From the NCBI GenBank assembly GCA_001898405.1, contig MKTW01000011.1:502801-566800 (forward strand): a DNA stretch of 64,000 nucleotides, in the 5' to 3' direction. Each line of letters opens with the position of its first letter. Position 1 is the stretch's first letter. A model generated the notes under the pieces. It saw only the letters and a list, made by a program, of their open reading frames with translations, was not told where the DNA came from and did not search any database. Of the stretch, positions 9,855 through 18,835 are shown piece after piece. Source of the stretch: Sphingobacteriales bacterium 44-61 (lineage in GTDB: Bacteria; Bacteroidota; Bacteroidia; Chitinophagales; Chitinophagaceae). The position numbers and the translations under genes were made by a program.

Positions 9855-11327
9855 TTAAAATTTTCTTGACCATTCTTTTGGCCAGCGTTCAATAACAACT
9901 TTTGTTTGGGTAAAGAATTCAACAGCGTGTTTGCCCTGACCGTGCAGGTCGCCAAAAAAGCTTTCTTTCCATCCGCTGAAAGGGAATTGCGCCATGGGCG
10001 CTGCTACGCCGATATTGATGCCGATATTACCAGCCATCGCCTGGTTGCGGAATTTCCTGGCGCTTGATCCCCTGCTGGTGAATACACAGGCCATATTTCC
10101 ATAAGCGCCATTATTAATAAAAGCGATGGCCTCTTCCACTGTTTTCATGTGCAGTAAGCTCATAACTGGGCCGAATATTTCTGTCCGTAACAATTCGCCA
10201 CCTACCGGCAGGTTTTCAATGATCGTTGGCCGGATAAAATTTCCTTTTTCATAACTTTTGATAGCGGCATTCCTGCCATCAAGCAGCACAGAACCACCTT
10301 CTGTTATTCCTTTATTGATCAGGCTTTCGATCCTGGTTTTGCTTTCCGCACTTATCACGGGCCCCATTTCCACGCCTTTATCCAGCCCATAACCCACCGA
10401 GCGGTTTTGTGCAGAAGCGTATAGAGCGTCCCTGATCTGTTTGTTATTATCTACAGTGATCACCACAGATGCCGCAAGACAGCGTTGCCCCGCGCAACCA
10501 TACACACTGTCTGTAATGATCTGCGAACTCATTTCTATATCAGCATCTGGTAATACTACCACAGGATTTTTTGCACCACCCTGTGCCTGTACGCGTTTAC
10601 CATTGGCAGTACCTCTTGCATAGATATATCGTGCCACCGGTGTGCTGCCTACAAAGCTGACAGACCTGATCAGCGGGTGATCGAGTATTGCATCAACAGT
10701 GTCCTTGCCTCCATGTATCATACTTATCAATCCATCCGGCAAACCAAGCTGATCGATCAGTTCAAAGATTTTTACCATGGTCAGCGGAACTTTCTCGGAT
10801 GGCTTTATGATCATGCTGTTGCCACAGGCGATAGCGTAGGGGAGGAACCAGAAAGAGATCATAGCCGGGAAATTGAAAGGCGCAATGCAGGCGGTAACTC
10901 CCAACGGTTGGCGCACCATATATTCATCGATGCCTGAAGCAATGTTCTCTAAAAATTCACTTTGCATCAGCATGGGCGCACCTGCTGCCACTTCCACATT
11001 CTCTATCGCCCTTTGCATTTCCCCGCTTGCTTCAGCCAGCGTCTTCCCTGATTCCATAGTGATCAGCCTGGCGATCTCTGCACTGTTTTCTTCCAGCAAC
11101 TGTTTTAATTTAAAAAGCGGTTGTATGCGTTTCAGTACAGGCACATCCTTCCATTGCAGGTAAGCTGCCTGGGCTGCTGCCACAGCTTTTTCTATCTCAG
11201 TGGCTGCAGCTTTGCCAGCCGGTACCCTGGCGATCACCTCACCTGTCGCGGGATTGACGACATTACTGGTTTCTGTGGTATTGCAGTCAGCCCATTTTCC
11301 ATTGATATAATTCTTTAGTATCTCCAT
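9855..11327 (-). CDS. iolA: methylmalonate-semialdehyde dehydrogenase (CoA-acylating)
   Basis: 490 aa from ATG at 11327 ([12 protein letters not shown]); a TTG three codons upstream is less likely. It has the aldehyde dehydrogenase fold with the NAD-binding [13 protein letters not shown], the catalytic Cys in [10 protein letters not shown], and [10 protein letters not shown]. The [19 protein letters not shown] motif near the C-terminus is typical of the MMSDH/IolA subgroup. It converts malonate semialdehyde (with CoA and NAD+) to acetyl-CoA and CO2, the last step of the iol pathway, and can also serve valine breakdown. It lies between iolD (22 bp gap) and iolE (6 bp gap). Confidence 0.92.
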   Translation of the reverse strand: MEILKNYINGKWADCNTTETSNVVNPATGEVIARVPAGKAAATEIEKAVAAAQAAYLQWKDVPVLKRIQPLFKLKQLLEENSAEIARLITMESGKTLAEASGEMQRAIENVEVAAGAPMLMQSEFLENIASGIDEYMVRQPLGVTACIAPFNFPAMISFWFLPYAIACGNSMIIKPSEKVPLTMVKIFELIDQLGLPDGLISMIHGGKDTVDAILDHPLIRSVSFVGSTPVARYIYARGTANGKRVQAQGGAKNPVVVLPDADIEMSSQIITDSVYGCAGQRCLAASVVITVDNNKQIRDALYASAQNRSVGYGLDKGVEMGPVISAESKTRIESLINKGITEGGSVLLDGRNAAIKSYEKGNFIRPTIIENLPVGGELLRTEIFGPVMSLLHMKTVEEAIAFINNGAYGNMACVFTSRGSSARKFRNQAMAGNIGINIGVAAPMAQFPFSGWKESFFGDLHGQGKHAVEFFTQTKVVIERWPKEWSRKF

Positions 11328-11349
11328 TATGTTCAATATTTTTTATGAG

Positions 11350-13215
11350 TTATAAATGATATTGTTGTTTTCTCCGGTTATTCTTCAATTTTTGATAGCT
11401 CTGTTTTACAGAACCGGCAGTTGATATTTCCGCAACAGGTACATCCCACCAGGCATACCCGCCTACCCGCTGATCACGATCGGTTTCAATATAGATCACT
11501 GTAGTGCGGTCGTTTGATTTAGCCACAGTGAGCGCATTCCTGAACTCCTTAATGTTTTTTGTGCGCAACACGATAGCTCCAAGGCTTTCTGCATTACTAG
11601 CCAGGTCAACGGGGAGAAAGCCCCCATCCAGTTGTTTGCTCTTTTTGTTGCGGTATTTGTAATGAGTGCCGAATCCATCTGTACCTAATGATTTGGATAA
11701 GCCGCCGATGCTTGCATATCCATTGTTATTGATCAGTACAATGGTGAGTTTATAACCTTCCTGTATGGAAGTAATGATCTCCTGCGACATCATTAAATAA
11801 CTGCCGTCTCCAACCATCACATACACTTCCCGGGAAGGATCGCCCATTTTAGCACCCAATCCTCCGGCTATTTCATAACCCATGCAGGAATAGCCATATT
11901 CAAGATGGAAGCCCTTGTTGTTGCGGGTCCGCCATAATTTATGCAGATCGCCAGGAAGGCTGCCTGCAGCGCAAAGCACTACATCTTTGGGTGATGAAAA
12001 AGTGTTGACTGCTCCGATGATCGCGCCTTGCGTAGGGTAGGCGGCCGTGTTGCGGTTATATATTTTATCTACCGTATTGTTCCATTCAGTATTACTTTTT
12101 TTAACAGCCATAGCATATTTTACCGGCACTTTGTAATTTTTTAAAAGCCTGTCCAGTTCGATAATGCATTCCCTGGCATCACCCATTACAGGAAGGGCGG
12201 ATTGTTTGAACGCATCTATGCTTGCTACATTGATATTGACGAACTGAACAGCAGGATTAAGAAAACCTCCCTGCGACACAGTCGTGAAATCGCTGTAGCG
12301 TGTGCCGATGCCAATCACCACATCCGCATTTTTACAGGCTTCGATTGCGCCGGGTGTGCCAGTTACACCGGCAGCGCCAAGATTTTGTGGCTCGTCAAAA
12401 TTCAGGCTGCCTTTACCTGCATAGGTTTCCACTACAGGTATACCTGTTCTGTTAACGAGTTTTTTTAATTCATGGCAGGCATCGCTATAGATCACGCCGC
12501 CACCGGAAATGATCACAGGGCGTTTGGCCCGATTGATGATAGCAGCTGCTTTTTGCAATAGTTGTTTATCGGCCCTTGTTCTTGGAACACTCCATACTCT
12601 CTTCCTGAAAAATGAAACAGGAAAGTCAAATGCTTCTGCCTGCACATCCTGGGGAAGAGAAATGGTGACGGCGCCAGTTTCTGCAGGGCAGGTAAGTATC
12701 CGCATGGCCTGCAATAATGCAGGGATAATTTGTTCCGGACGGTTGATACGGTCCCAGTATTTGGATACAGGTTTAAAGCAATCGTTGACGGAGACATCTT
12801 TTGAATAATTATATTCCAGTTGCTGCAATACGGGGTCTACATTCCTGCGGGCAAAAATATCACCGGGCAGAAGCAATACGGGCAAGCGATTGATGGTTGC
12901 GGTAGCGGCACCGGTAATCATATTGGTAGCGCCAGGGCCGATAGAGGTGGTGCAGGCAAAAGCGCTCAACCTGTTTTTCATTTTGGTATAGGCAATGGCT
13001 GTATGTACCATAGCCTGTTCATTTCTTGCCTGGTAGTATGTGAAATCGGGATACTGGAAAAGTGCCTGTCCAACACCTCCTACATTGCCGTGGCCAAAGA
13101 TGCCAAAGCAACCGGCAAAGAAAGGCATTTCAATACCATCACGTTCTATATACTGGTTACGGAGAAATTCGATAGTGGCCTGTGCCGTAGTTAATCTTTT
13201 TGTTTTACCTGACAT
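11350..13215 (-). CDS. iolD: 3D-(3,5/4)-trihydroxycyclohexane-1,2-dione acylhydrolase
   Basis: 621 aa from the preferred start at 13215 (MSGKTKRLTTAQA), which lies 10 bp after the iolC stop; an in-frame ATG at 13254 would overlap iolC by 29 bp. It is a thiamine-diphosphate enzyme of the acetolactate synthase type: the N-terminal domain carries the ThDP-activating Glu (ARNEQAMVHTA), the middle domain has PVIISGGGVIY, and the C-terminal domain has the GDGSYLMMSQEI ... NNNGYAS ThDP/Mg2+ motif. It opens the cyclohexanedione ring to 5-deoxy-D-glucuronate, step three of inositol catabolism. Start choice is inference from spacing and from the N-termini of IolD homologues. Confidence 0.94.
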   Translation of the reverse strand: MSGKTKRLTTAQATIEFLRNQYIERDGIEMPFFAGCFGIFGHGNVGGVGQALFQYPDFTYYQARNEQAMVHTAIAYTKMKNRLSAFACTTSIGPGATNMITGAATATINRLPVLLLPGDIFARRNVDPVLQQLEYNYSKDVSVNDCFKPVSKYWDRINRPEQIIPALLQAMRILTCPAETGAVTISLPQDVQAEAFDFPVSFFRKRVWSVPRTRADKQLLQKAAAIINRAKRPVIISGGGVIYSDACHELKKLVNRTGIPVVETYAGKGSLNFDEPQNLGAAGVTGTPGAIEACKNADVVIGIGTRYSDFTTVSQGGFLNPAVQFVNINVASIDAFKQSALPVMGDARECIIELDRLLKNYKVPVKYAMAVKKSNTEWNNTVDKIYNRNTAAYPTQGAIIGAVNTFSSPKDVVLCAAGSLPGDLHKLWRTRNNKGFHLEYGYSCMGYEIAGGLGAKMGDPSREVYVMVGDGSYLMMSQEIITSIQEGYKLTIVLINNNGYASIGGLSKSLGTDGFGTHYKYRNKKSKQLDGGFLPVDLASNAESLGAIVLRTKNIKEFRNALTVAKSNDRTTVIYIETDRDQRVGGYAWWDVPVAEISTAGSVKQSYQKLKNNRRKQQYHL

Positions 13216-13225
13216 GTCTGTTTCC

Positions 13226-14272
13226 TCAGTTGTGTTGATAAGATTCTTTTTCATTTCCTAAAAGTCCGCCCCTTGTTTCAACGAAAGCCATTAGTTCATC
13301 ATAATAGGGCATATCATTGGCACAGCCGGGTTTTTGTACCACCCATGCACCGCAGGCATTTCCCAACCTGCATGCTTTATACAGGTCCCATCCCTGCAGA
13401 TAACCATAAATGAATCCGCTGGCAAATGCATCACCGGCTCCCAGCACATTGAGTATCTCTACCGGGAAGCCGGGTACATCCTGCTTCCGTCCATCCTTAT
13501 AATAAATGGTCGCGCCCTTTGCTCCGCGCTTCACGATCAATATTTCAGGACCGGCCTGGATGATCTTTTGAATGGATTCTTCAATATTCCCTTTGATCTC
13601 GGGAGCAGAGATCTGCTGGTGTTCGATATTTACCTGGCTGGCGTTTTCGAGTGTAGCGGCCAGTATTTCCTCTTCGGTGCCAATAGCGATCTTTACTTTT
13701 GGTAGCACAGCCCTGATCATTAAGCCAAATGACCGGACATCTTTCCATTGGTCAGCTCTGAAGTCTATATCCAGCACCACATCCACATGGTGCTCGTTGG
13801 CCTGTTCCAATGCATAAAAAACTGCGCTGCGGCTTGGTTCAACATTCAATGCAGTAGCGGATATTTCCAGCATCCGGTATTGATCTATCCTGGCAGCGAT
13901 CACATCGTCGATGGTAACCTGGCTGTCTGCCGCATTGTCCCTATAGAAAACCAGTGGAAACCGGTCAGGTGGTTCAATGCCCAGCACCACTGCGCTTGAG
14001 CGTGCTGCTTTTATGCGGGCGATCGTGTCTGTATTCACCTTTTGCTTTTTCAGGAAGGCAAGAATGAACTCGCCGATCTTGTCATCACCAACACCTGTGA
14101 GCAATGAAACGTTTGCTCCAAGCCGGCTGGCGCCTACAGCAATATTCAATGGCGACCCGCCCACAAATGCATCAAACCCTTTTATTTCGATGAAATCGGC
14201 GCCTATATTCTGGGAATAGAGGTCGATGGAAGAGCGGCCGAAAGTGATAAGGTCAAATTTCTTGTTTTCCAT
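13226..14272 (-). CDS. iolC: 5-dehydro-2-deoxygluconokinase, PfkB family
   Basis: 348 aa from ATG at 14272 (MENKKFDLITFGRSS); the longer frame begins with TTG at 14281 inside the iolB stop region and is unlikely. PfkB signatures are present: the N-terminal FVGGSPLNIAVGASRLG and the C-terminal LGAGDAFASGFIYG with the catalytic Asp. DIDFRADQWKD is typical of the IolC branch. It phosphorylates 2-deoxy-5-keto-D-gluconate with ATP. The gene follows iolB by 5 bp and precedes iolD by 10 bp. An AAACGTTT palindrome lies within the coding sequence (14107-14114), see findings. Confidence 0.92.
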   Translation of the reverse strand: MENKKFDLITFGRSSIDLYSQNIGADFIEIKGFDAFVGGSPLNIAVGASRLGANVSLLTGVGDDKIGEFILAFLKKQKVNTDTIARIKAARSSAVVLGIEPPDRFPLVFYRDNAADSQVTIDDVIAARIDQYRMLEISATALNVEPSRSAVFYALEQANEHHVDVVLDIDFRADQWKDVRSFGLMIRAVLPKVKIAIGTEEEILAATLENASQVNIEHQQISAPEIKGNIEESIQKIIQAGPEILIVKRGAKGATIYYKDGRKQDVPGFPVEILNVLGAGDAFASGFIYGYLQGWDLYKACRLGNACGAWVVQKPGCANDMPYYDELMAFVETRGGLLGNEKESYQHN

Positions 14273-14277
14273 TTTTT

Positions 14278-15156
14278 TCAATTGTTCATTGACGAATTAA
14301 CCATGGGTATCCTTGGATCAGTTCCTTTCCAGGAACCGAAGATCCAGTTATGATCAGGGTCGGGTGTATTAGCTAATGATTGATCACTTCCTGCAAGAAA
14401 GTTGAGATAATAGCAATGATAACCATGCGCTGCTGCTACCGGGTGATATCCCTTGGGCACGAGCACAGCATCGTTTGTTTTCACCTGCATCAATTCATTC
14501 AGGCTTCCATCGCTGGTATACACCTGCTGAATAGCATAGCCCTGTTCTTTATTTATTTTATAGAAATAAATCTCTTCGAGATTGCTTTCAATAACATTCC
14601 CCTGCGCATCTGTTTTTCTTTCATCATGCTTATGTGCCGGGAATGAACTCCAGTTTCCCGATGGTGTGTACACTTCCACGGCAATGATGCGGCTGCATCC
14701 GAATCCTGGCTCCACCAGGCTATTGATCTGCCTTGTTGCATTGTCGCCTCCACGGACTTCGATGGCAGCTTCTTCAGGACGTTTGAAACGTGCAGGGAAA
14801 TCATCGTGGGCAATGCACCAGCCAGCGGCTATATCGAGCCATTCACTTTCAGCCGTTATCTTAAAGGAAGTGTGCCGCGGCAGGTAAAGACTGTGGGCAA
14901 TTCCTTCAAAAACATTTTTTCTTCCGTTCTCCGTTTTCCAATTGCCTTTATCGGTATCAGCGCTGTAATTGCCACTGAGAAGTATGAAAGCAAATTCGTA
15001 TTCGCCGGTATTCCCTTCCCAGGTTTTTCCTTTCTGCATCAACCTCGCTTCAAAATTGAGATGTGTCCATCCCGCATCAGTAGTCGTTATTTTCTGGTAC
15101 ACACCGGATGCTCTTAGGGGATGTTTTACCAGTTTATATGTTTTCGGGGTTTGCAT
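14278..15156 (-). CDS. iolB: 5-deoxy-glucuronate isomerase
   Basis: 292 aa with the IolB bicupin fold. The metal-site pattern is visible: SFPAHKHDERK followed by LEEIYFYKINKEQGYAIQQVYT, and a late PKGYHPVAAAHGYHCYYLNFLAG. It isomerises 5-deoxy-D-glucuronate to 2-deoxy-5-keto-D-gluconate, step four of the pathway. It is tightly packed between iolJ (5 bp) and iolC (5 bp), which indicates translational coupling. Start ATG at 15156 is unambiguous. Confidence 0.92.
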   Translation of the reverse strand: MQTPKTYKLVKHPLRASGVYQKITTTDAGWTHLNFEARLMQKGKTWEGNTGEYEFAFILLSGNYSADTDKGNWKTENGRKNVFEGIAHSLYLPRHTSFKITAESEWLDIAAGWCIAHDDFPARFKRPEEAAIEVRGGDNATRQINSLVEPGFGCSRIIAVEVYTPSGNWSSFPAHKHDERKTDAQGNVIESNLEEIYFYKINKEQGYAIQQVYTSDGSLNELMQVKTNDAVLVPKGYHPVAAAHGYHCYYLNFLAGSDQSLANTPDPDHNWIFGSWKGTDPRIPMVNSSMNN

Positions 15157-15161
15157 GTATA

Positions 15162-16124
15162 TTAATTTGTTTTGAATGAGGTTTTCTTACTGGAAATGGA
15201 TGATGCCTGCCCACTGCATCCTAATACGTCAAACCGCTGGATCATGAACTCCCTGTAGGCTTCCATATATTTCTTTCCGGGCACAATGGGATCGAATAAT
15301 TCAGGCTGTTCGACAAAAAAGCTTCTGTGTATCCTGGTCCATAAGAGGCGCAGATCGGTAGCGATATTTACTTTGCAGATCCCATAGCGGATGGCTTTTT
15401 GCAATTCGCTATCGCTTACGCCACTGGCATTCTCTTTCAGTTTCCCTCCATACTGGTTGATGGCTGCTACATCGCTGCTGCTCACACTGGAGCTTCCATG
15501 CAGCACCAGGGGGTATCCGGGTAATTGTTCCTTTATCTTTTCCAGTACCTGGAATTGCAATCCCTGCCCGCCACTGAATTTATAAGCGCCATGGCTGGTG
15601 CCTACTGCTACAGCCAGGCTATCGCAACCGCTGCGCTCTACAAACTCACGGGCCTGTTCGGGGTTGGTATACTTCGCCATCGACTCATCAACGGAAAGAT
15701 CATCTTCCACACCGCTTAATACGCCAAGCTCAGCTTCTACAAAAACATTCTTCTGATGAGCAGCTTTCGTAACAGCACTTGTTCTTTTGATATTTATTTC
15801 AAACGGATCATGAGAGGCATCGATCATTACAGATGAATAGCCCTGATCAATTGCGCTGAATGCATGCTCTTCGGTACCATGATCAAGGTGAATGGAATAG
15901 ATCACTTCAGGGTAGATCTGAGCGGCTGCCTGTACCATTGCCTGCAGCATCCGGGGATGTGCATAGTTCCTGGCTACCGGTGTAAGCTGAACAATAACAG
16001 GCGTGTTGGAAGCTTGAGCTGCCGCAAACAATCCATGAACCTGCTCCATGGTAAATACATTCACGGCAGCAATGGCGTATTTACCATAACAGTGATCAAA
16101 TAATATTTTGGGTGATACCAGCAT
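15162..16124 (-). CDS. iolJ: class II aldolase, probable 2-deoxy-5-keto-gluconate-6-phosphate aldolase
   Basis: 320 aa, class II (zinc) fructose-bisphosphate aldolase fold. Motifs include YSIHLDHGTEEHAF (Asp and His of the active site/zinc site), the phosphate-binding VAVGTSHGAYKF and VLHGSSSVSSSDV, and KVNIATDLRLLW. Its position as first gene of the iol block, 5 bp before iolB, argues for IolJ activity: cleavage of 2-deoxy-5-keto-gluconate 6-phosphate to dihydroxyacetone phosphate and malonate semialdehyde. The LHGSSS motif is also common in ordinary FbaA-type enzymes, so a broader or FBP-specific activity cannot be excluded from sequence. Confidence 0.82.
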   Translation of the reverse strand: MLVSPKILFDHCYGKYAIAAVNVFTMEQVHGLFAAAQASNTPVIVQLTPVARNYAHPRMLQAMVQAAAQIYPEVIYSIHLDHGTEEHAFSAIDQGYSSVMIDASHDPFEINIKRTSAVTKAAHQKNVFVEAELGVLSGVEDDLSVDESMAKYTNPEQAREFVERSGCDSLAVAVGTSHGAYKFSGGQGLQFQVLEKIKEQLPGYPLVLHGSSSVSSSDVAAINQYGGKLKENASGVSDSELQKAIRYGICKVNIATDLRLLWTRIHRSFFVEQPELFDPIVPGKKYMEAYREFMIQRFDVLGCSGQASSISSKKTSFKTN

Positions 16125-16140
16125 CTTGATTCTTTATCTG

Positions 16141-17505
16141 CTACTTAGGAAATTGAATAGCACTGTCGTTCAGCTCAAATTTGTTTGTTTTCAGCAAGCT
16201 GTACATTTCTGCGCCTGCGAGTAATAATGGGCCATAGCTATGCGCTGCATATTTATTTACAGGGCGGTGATAATAAAAAGCCGGATCAAAACCCATTCCT
16301 GTTCCTACGCAAGTGCCTTCCATCTGGCCGGCATCATTCACTTTTGAGGCAACTGCATTCCAGGCCAGCAATACCATCGGGCCATAAGCGGTTTTATCGA
16401 GCCATCCGCGATTGATCGCCCTCGCAATGGAATACGTATAGATCGCTGTGCAGGACGTTTCGAGATAGGAATCATTTTTATCCAGCAACTGGTGCCAGAA
16501 GCCTGTTCCATCCTGCAATGCAGCCAACCCTTTTACATGTGCACGCAGTAATTCCATTACGGCATTTCTTCCCGGGTGATTGGCTGGCAAAACGTCGAGC
16601 AATTCCACGATCGTCATCAGTGCCCAGCCATTAGCCCTTCCCCAATGAAATTCAGGATGAGGGTTCATGTCCTGCACCCATCCGTGCATGAAAATCCCTT
16701 TTTGCTTATTGAACATTCTTCCTGCAAAAGCAAGCACCTGTTTCACTGCTTCATCATAGTAACGTGCTTCTCCTGTGAGCTTGCCCATCTGGGCAAGTGC
16801 GGGCACGCTCATGAAAAGATCATCCAGCCAGAGCGTATTGGGGAATGGCCTGTTCCGTGCAAGCGTCCCGTCTTTCAAGCGGTATTCTTTTGTTGTGATG
16901 TAATTGATATAGTTGTCGATTATCGGCCGTGTATTGATTTTTATACCTGCACTGATCGATTTGATCATAGCGGCGCACATGGCACCGGCATCATCCAATG
17001 CATGCGGGTGAATGACTGATTGAACAGGTGATACAAGTGAAGGGTCTTTTTTGGATTGTGTTTGATAATAAGGAACGATATCGGCGATCAGCTGCAGGCG
17101 TTTTGCTGTATAACCGGTGAATTTGGAATCACCTGTTACCTGGCCTGAAAGCAACATGCCGGCATAAGTAACGCCCCACTCGTAGCTGATAAGCCGGTAA
17201 TCACCTTTCTGGAAAATAGCATTTGTCCCAGGGTTTTTATAGTCGGTGATCTCGGCGCCGCTTTCTTTATCAACCAGCTTAGCGGGTGTTGTTTCTTCGA
17301 GATACTGATGTACCCTGTCAAGCACCTGTTTTATATCTGCCAGCGTGGTCTTTCCGTACTGGGTAGGGTAATCAGGCTGAAGCATGTGCAAAGGGGTATT
17401 GCCGTCCTTCTGGTCTTTGTTGGATTGTGCGCTGATGGATAGAGAGGTGAACAGCACAGCAATTAAAGTGATCATTATCGTAATAGGAGATCGGTATCGT
17501 TTCAT
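16141..17505 (-). CDS. GH105 (YteR-like) unsaturated uronyl hydrolase, secreted
   Basis: 454 aa with an N-terminal signal peptide (MKRYRSPITIMITLIAVLF... ISAQ). The rest is an (alpha/alpha)6 barrel of the GH88/GH105 group. LWLDDLFMSVPALAQMG contains the Asp pair that carries the active-site acid in YteR-like enzymes, and FHWGRANGWALMTIVELL is the conserved GRxNGW motif. Such enzymes hydrate the 4,5-unsaturated uronic acid left at the non-reducing end by polysaccharide lyases, and release the attached residue. Here it lies between the iol genes (16 bp downstream) and DUF4861/lyase-like genes upstream, so its product could be the inositol-bearing aglycone (inference). Specificity for galacturonyl or glucuronyl residues cannot be told. 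Confidence 0.87.
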   Translation of the reverse strand: MKRYRSPITIMITLIAVLFTSLSISAQSNKDQKDGNTPLHMLQPDYPTQYGKTTLADIKQVLDRVHQYLEETTPAKLVDKESGAEITDYKNPGTNAIFQKGDYRLISYEWGVTYAGMLLSGQVTGDSKFTGYTAKRLQLIADIVPYYQTQSKKDPSLVSPVQSVIHPHALDDAGAMCAAMIKSISAGIKINTRPIIDNYINYITTKEYRLKDGTLARNRPFPNTLWLDDLFMSVPALAQMGKLTGEARYYDEAVKQVLAFAGRMFNKQKGIFMHGWVQDMNPHPEFHWGRANGWALMTIVELLDVLPANHPGRNAVMELLRAHVKGLAALQDGTGFWHQLLDKNDSYLETSCTAIYTYSIARAINRGWLDKTAYGPMVLLAWNAVASKVNDAGQMEGTCVGTGMGFDPAFYYHRPVNKYAAHSYGPLLLAGAEMYSLLKTNKFELNDSAIQFPK

Positions 17506-17517
17506 TGTTCCTTTGTT

Positions 17518-18798
17518 TTAGTTCACAGTGATCTTTAATCCGGCAGCCAACTGCTCCGTCAGGTTATGTACATAGTCAGTAAAATATGCTTCGTCTTTAA
17601 ACTGCTCATTGCTGAGTTCCCAGGCTGCTACGGCATAATAGGTAACAGGCTGGTCGTTCTTTACTTTCAGCTTTGCAAGAAATGTAGTCGAAAGCTTTCC
17701 CTGCCTGGGTGCTTCCATATAACCGAGATAATCTTCTTTTGGTAAAATAAGCGCCAGGCCCAGCCACCAGGTTTTATTGACCGATTGCTGATCATGTGTG
17801 AGCAAGGCAACCCATTTATCGTTGATGAAGATCTCTTTCAATGGCCTGGTGGTATTGGAATTAACGAGACCGACCACCAGTGTTTCGTCACCAGTGAGAT
17901 TTTGCAGGCTGACGGTATTTTGAAAAGCATACATTCCCGGCCATATGCTGGTATTCATTGTTGCATGATAGTTGCGGTTAAGCGCCTTCCAGCCGCGATA
18001 ATCAAATTCCATCAGTGAGTGAACGGGGCCGTTGGAAACTATATTAAAGATGGTAGTGTCTACATTGTTTAAAGAATCCTGTTCCGTTACGCCTAACCGT
18101 GCAAGACTGTCTTTTATCAGCAATGACACGCCGCCGATGCCAACAGAATTACCTACAGCGAGGATATCGGTGCCCCAGTCTTTCATATCGCTGTAGTTGT
18201 TTTCTGTATGGCCATCCTTCCCTATACCAATGCTGTCTGATGTTATGTACGAAACCTTTTTGCCAAAAACATCGATCGAATTCCTTCCATCGAGATAAAG
18301 CCTGAAGCCTGCTTTATCATTCTCCCAGGTAGGGCCATCAGTTTGATAATGCTGGTATCCGATCACGCCAGGAAGTTGATCTGCATAAAATGTATCGCTG
18401 ATCGCAGGTTCAACATGGCTGTCCATGGTTTGGCGGACCCCAAAACGTATATGGCTCCGTGGATTAAGCTTGATAGGTGCATTGATCCAGCTCAATTGAA
18501 ATTTTCTTTCCTCCTCAGGTTTGAAATCTGCAACAAAGAACAGTTGGTCCCATTTTCCGTCGCGATCAATATCATCCAGTTGTGCTGCTATAGTGTCACC
18601 AGTACTGGTAGTTACCAGGGGAAACCGGTTTTCCTGAGGAATATTCGCAAGGGCTTGCCGGTTGATGATAACAGGTTTATCATTCAATGAGACAGAAGAA
18701 TCGTTGGTAACGGTTATCGTATTTACCGGGCTGTTGCTTGTGTTGCAGGAAATAAATCCGGCAAACAATAAACAGGCCGGGATCAGTTTTCTATTCAT
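17518..18798 (-). CDS. DUF4861 lipoprotein of uronate-polysaccharide loci
   Basis: 426 aa. The N-terminus MNRKLIPACLLFAGFISCN has a lipobox (GFISC), so it is a lipoprotein. The rest matches the DUF4861 family: VTNDSSVSLNDKPVIINRQAL near the start, ATQ-like AAQLDDIDRDGKWDQLFFVADF, and a long beta-rich body with YHATMNTSIWPGMYAFQNTVSL. I recall this family beside GH105/GH88 and PL genes in pectin and ulvan loci; no reaction is assigned here. It lies 12 bp upstream of GH105 and 37 bp after the lyase-like gene, so it is probably co-translated with them and acts in the periplasm on the same oligosaccharide. Confidence 0.8.
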   Translation of the reverse strand: MNRKLIPACLLFAGFISCNTSNSPVNTITVTNDSSVSLNDKPVIINRQALANIPQENRFPLVTTSTGDTIAAQLDDIDRDGKWDQLFFVADFKPEEERKFQLSWINAPIKLNPRSHIRFGVRQTMDSHVEPAISDTFYADQLPGVIGYQHYQTDGPTWENDKAGFRLYLDGRNSIDVFGKKVSYITSDSIGIGKDGHTENNYSDMKDWGTDILAVGNSVGIGGVSLLIKDSLARLGVTEQDSLNNVDTTIFNIVSNGPVHSLMEFDYRGWKALNRNYHATMNTSIWPGMYAFQNTVSLQNLTGDETLVVGLVNSNTTRPLKEIFINDKWVALLTHDQQSVNKTWWLGLALILPKEDYLGYMEAPRQGKLSTTFLAKLKVKNDQPVTYYAVAAWELSNEQFKDEAYFTDYVHNLTEQLAAGLKITVN

Positions 18799-18835
18799 TT
18801 TTAATTGATAAAATAACAGGATCGGGTTTTAAAGC

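Noticed and set aside
14779-14791. ACGTTT-G-AAACGT palindrome in iolB
   Set aside because: Coding (Lys-Arg-Phe-Lys-Arg codons) with a core orientation and spacing different from the intergenic operator; most likely chance.
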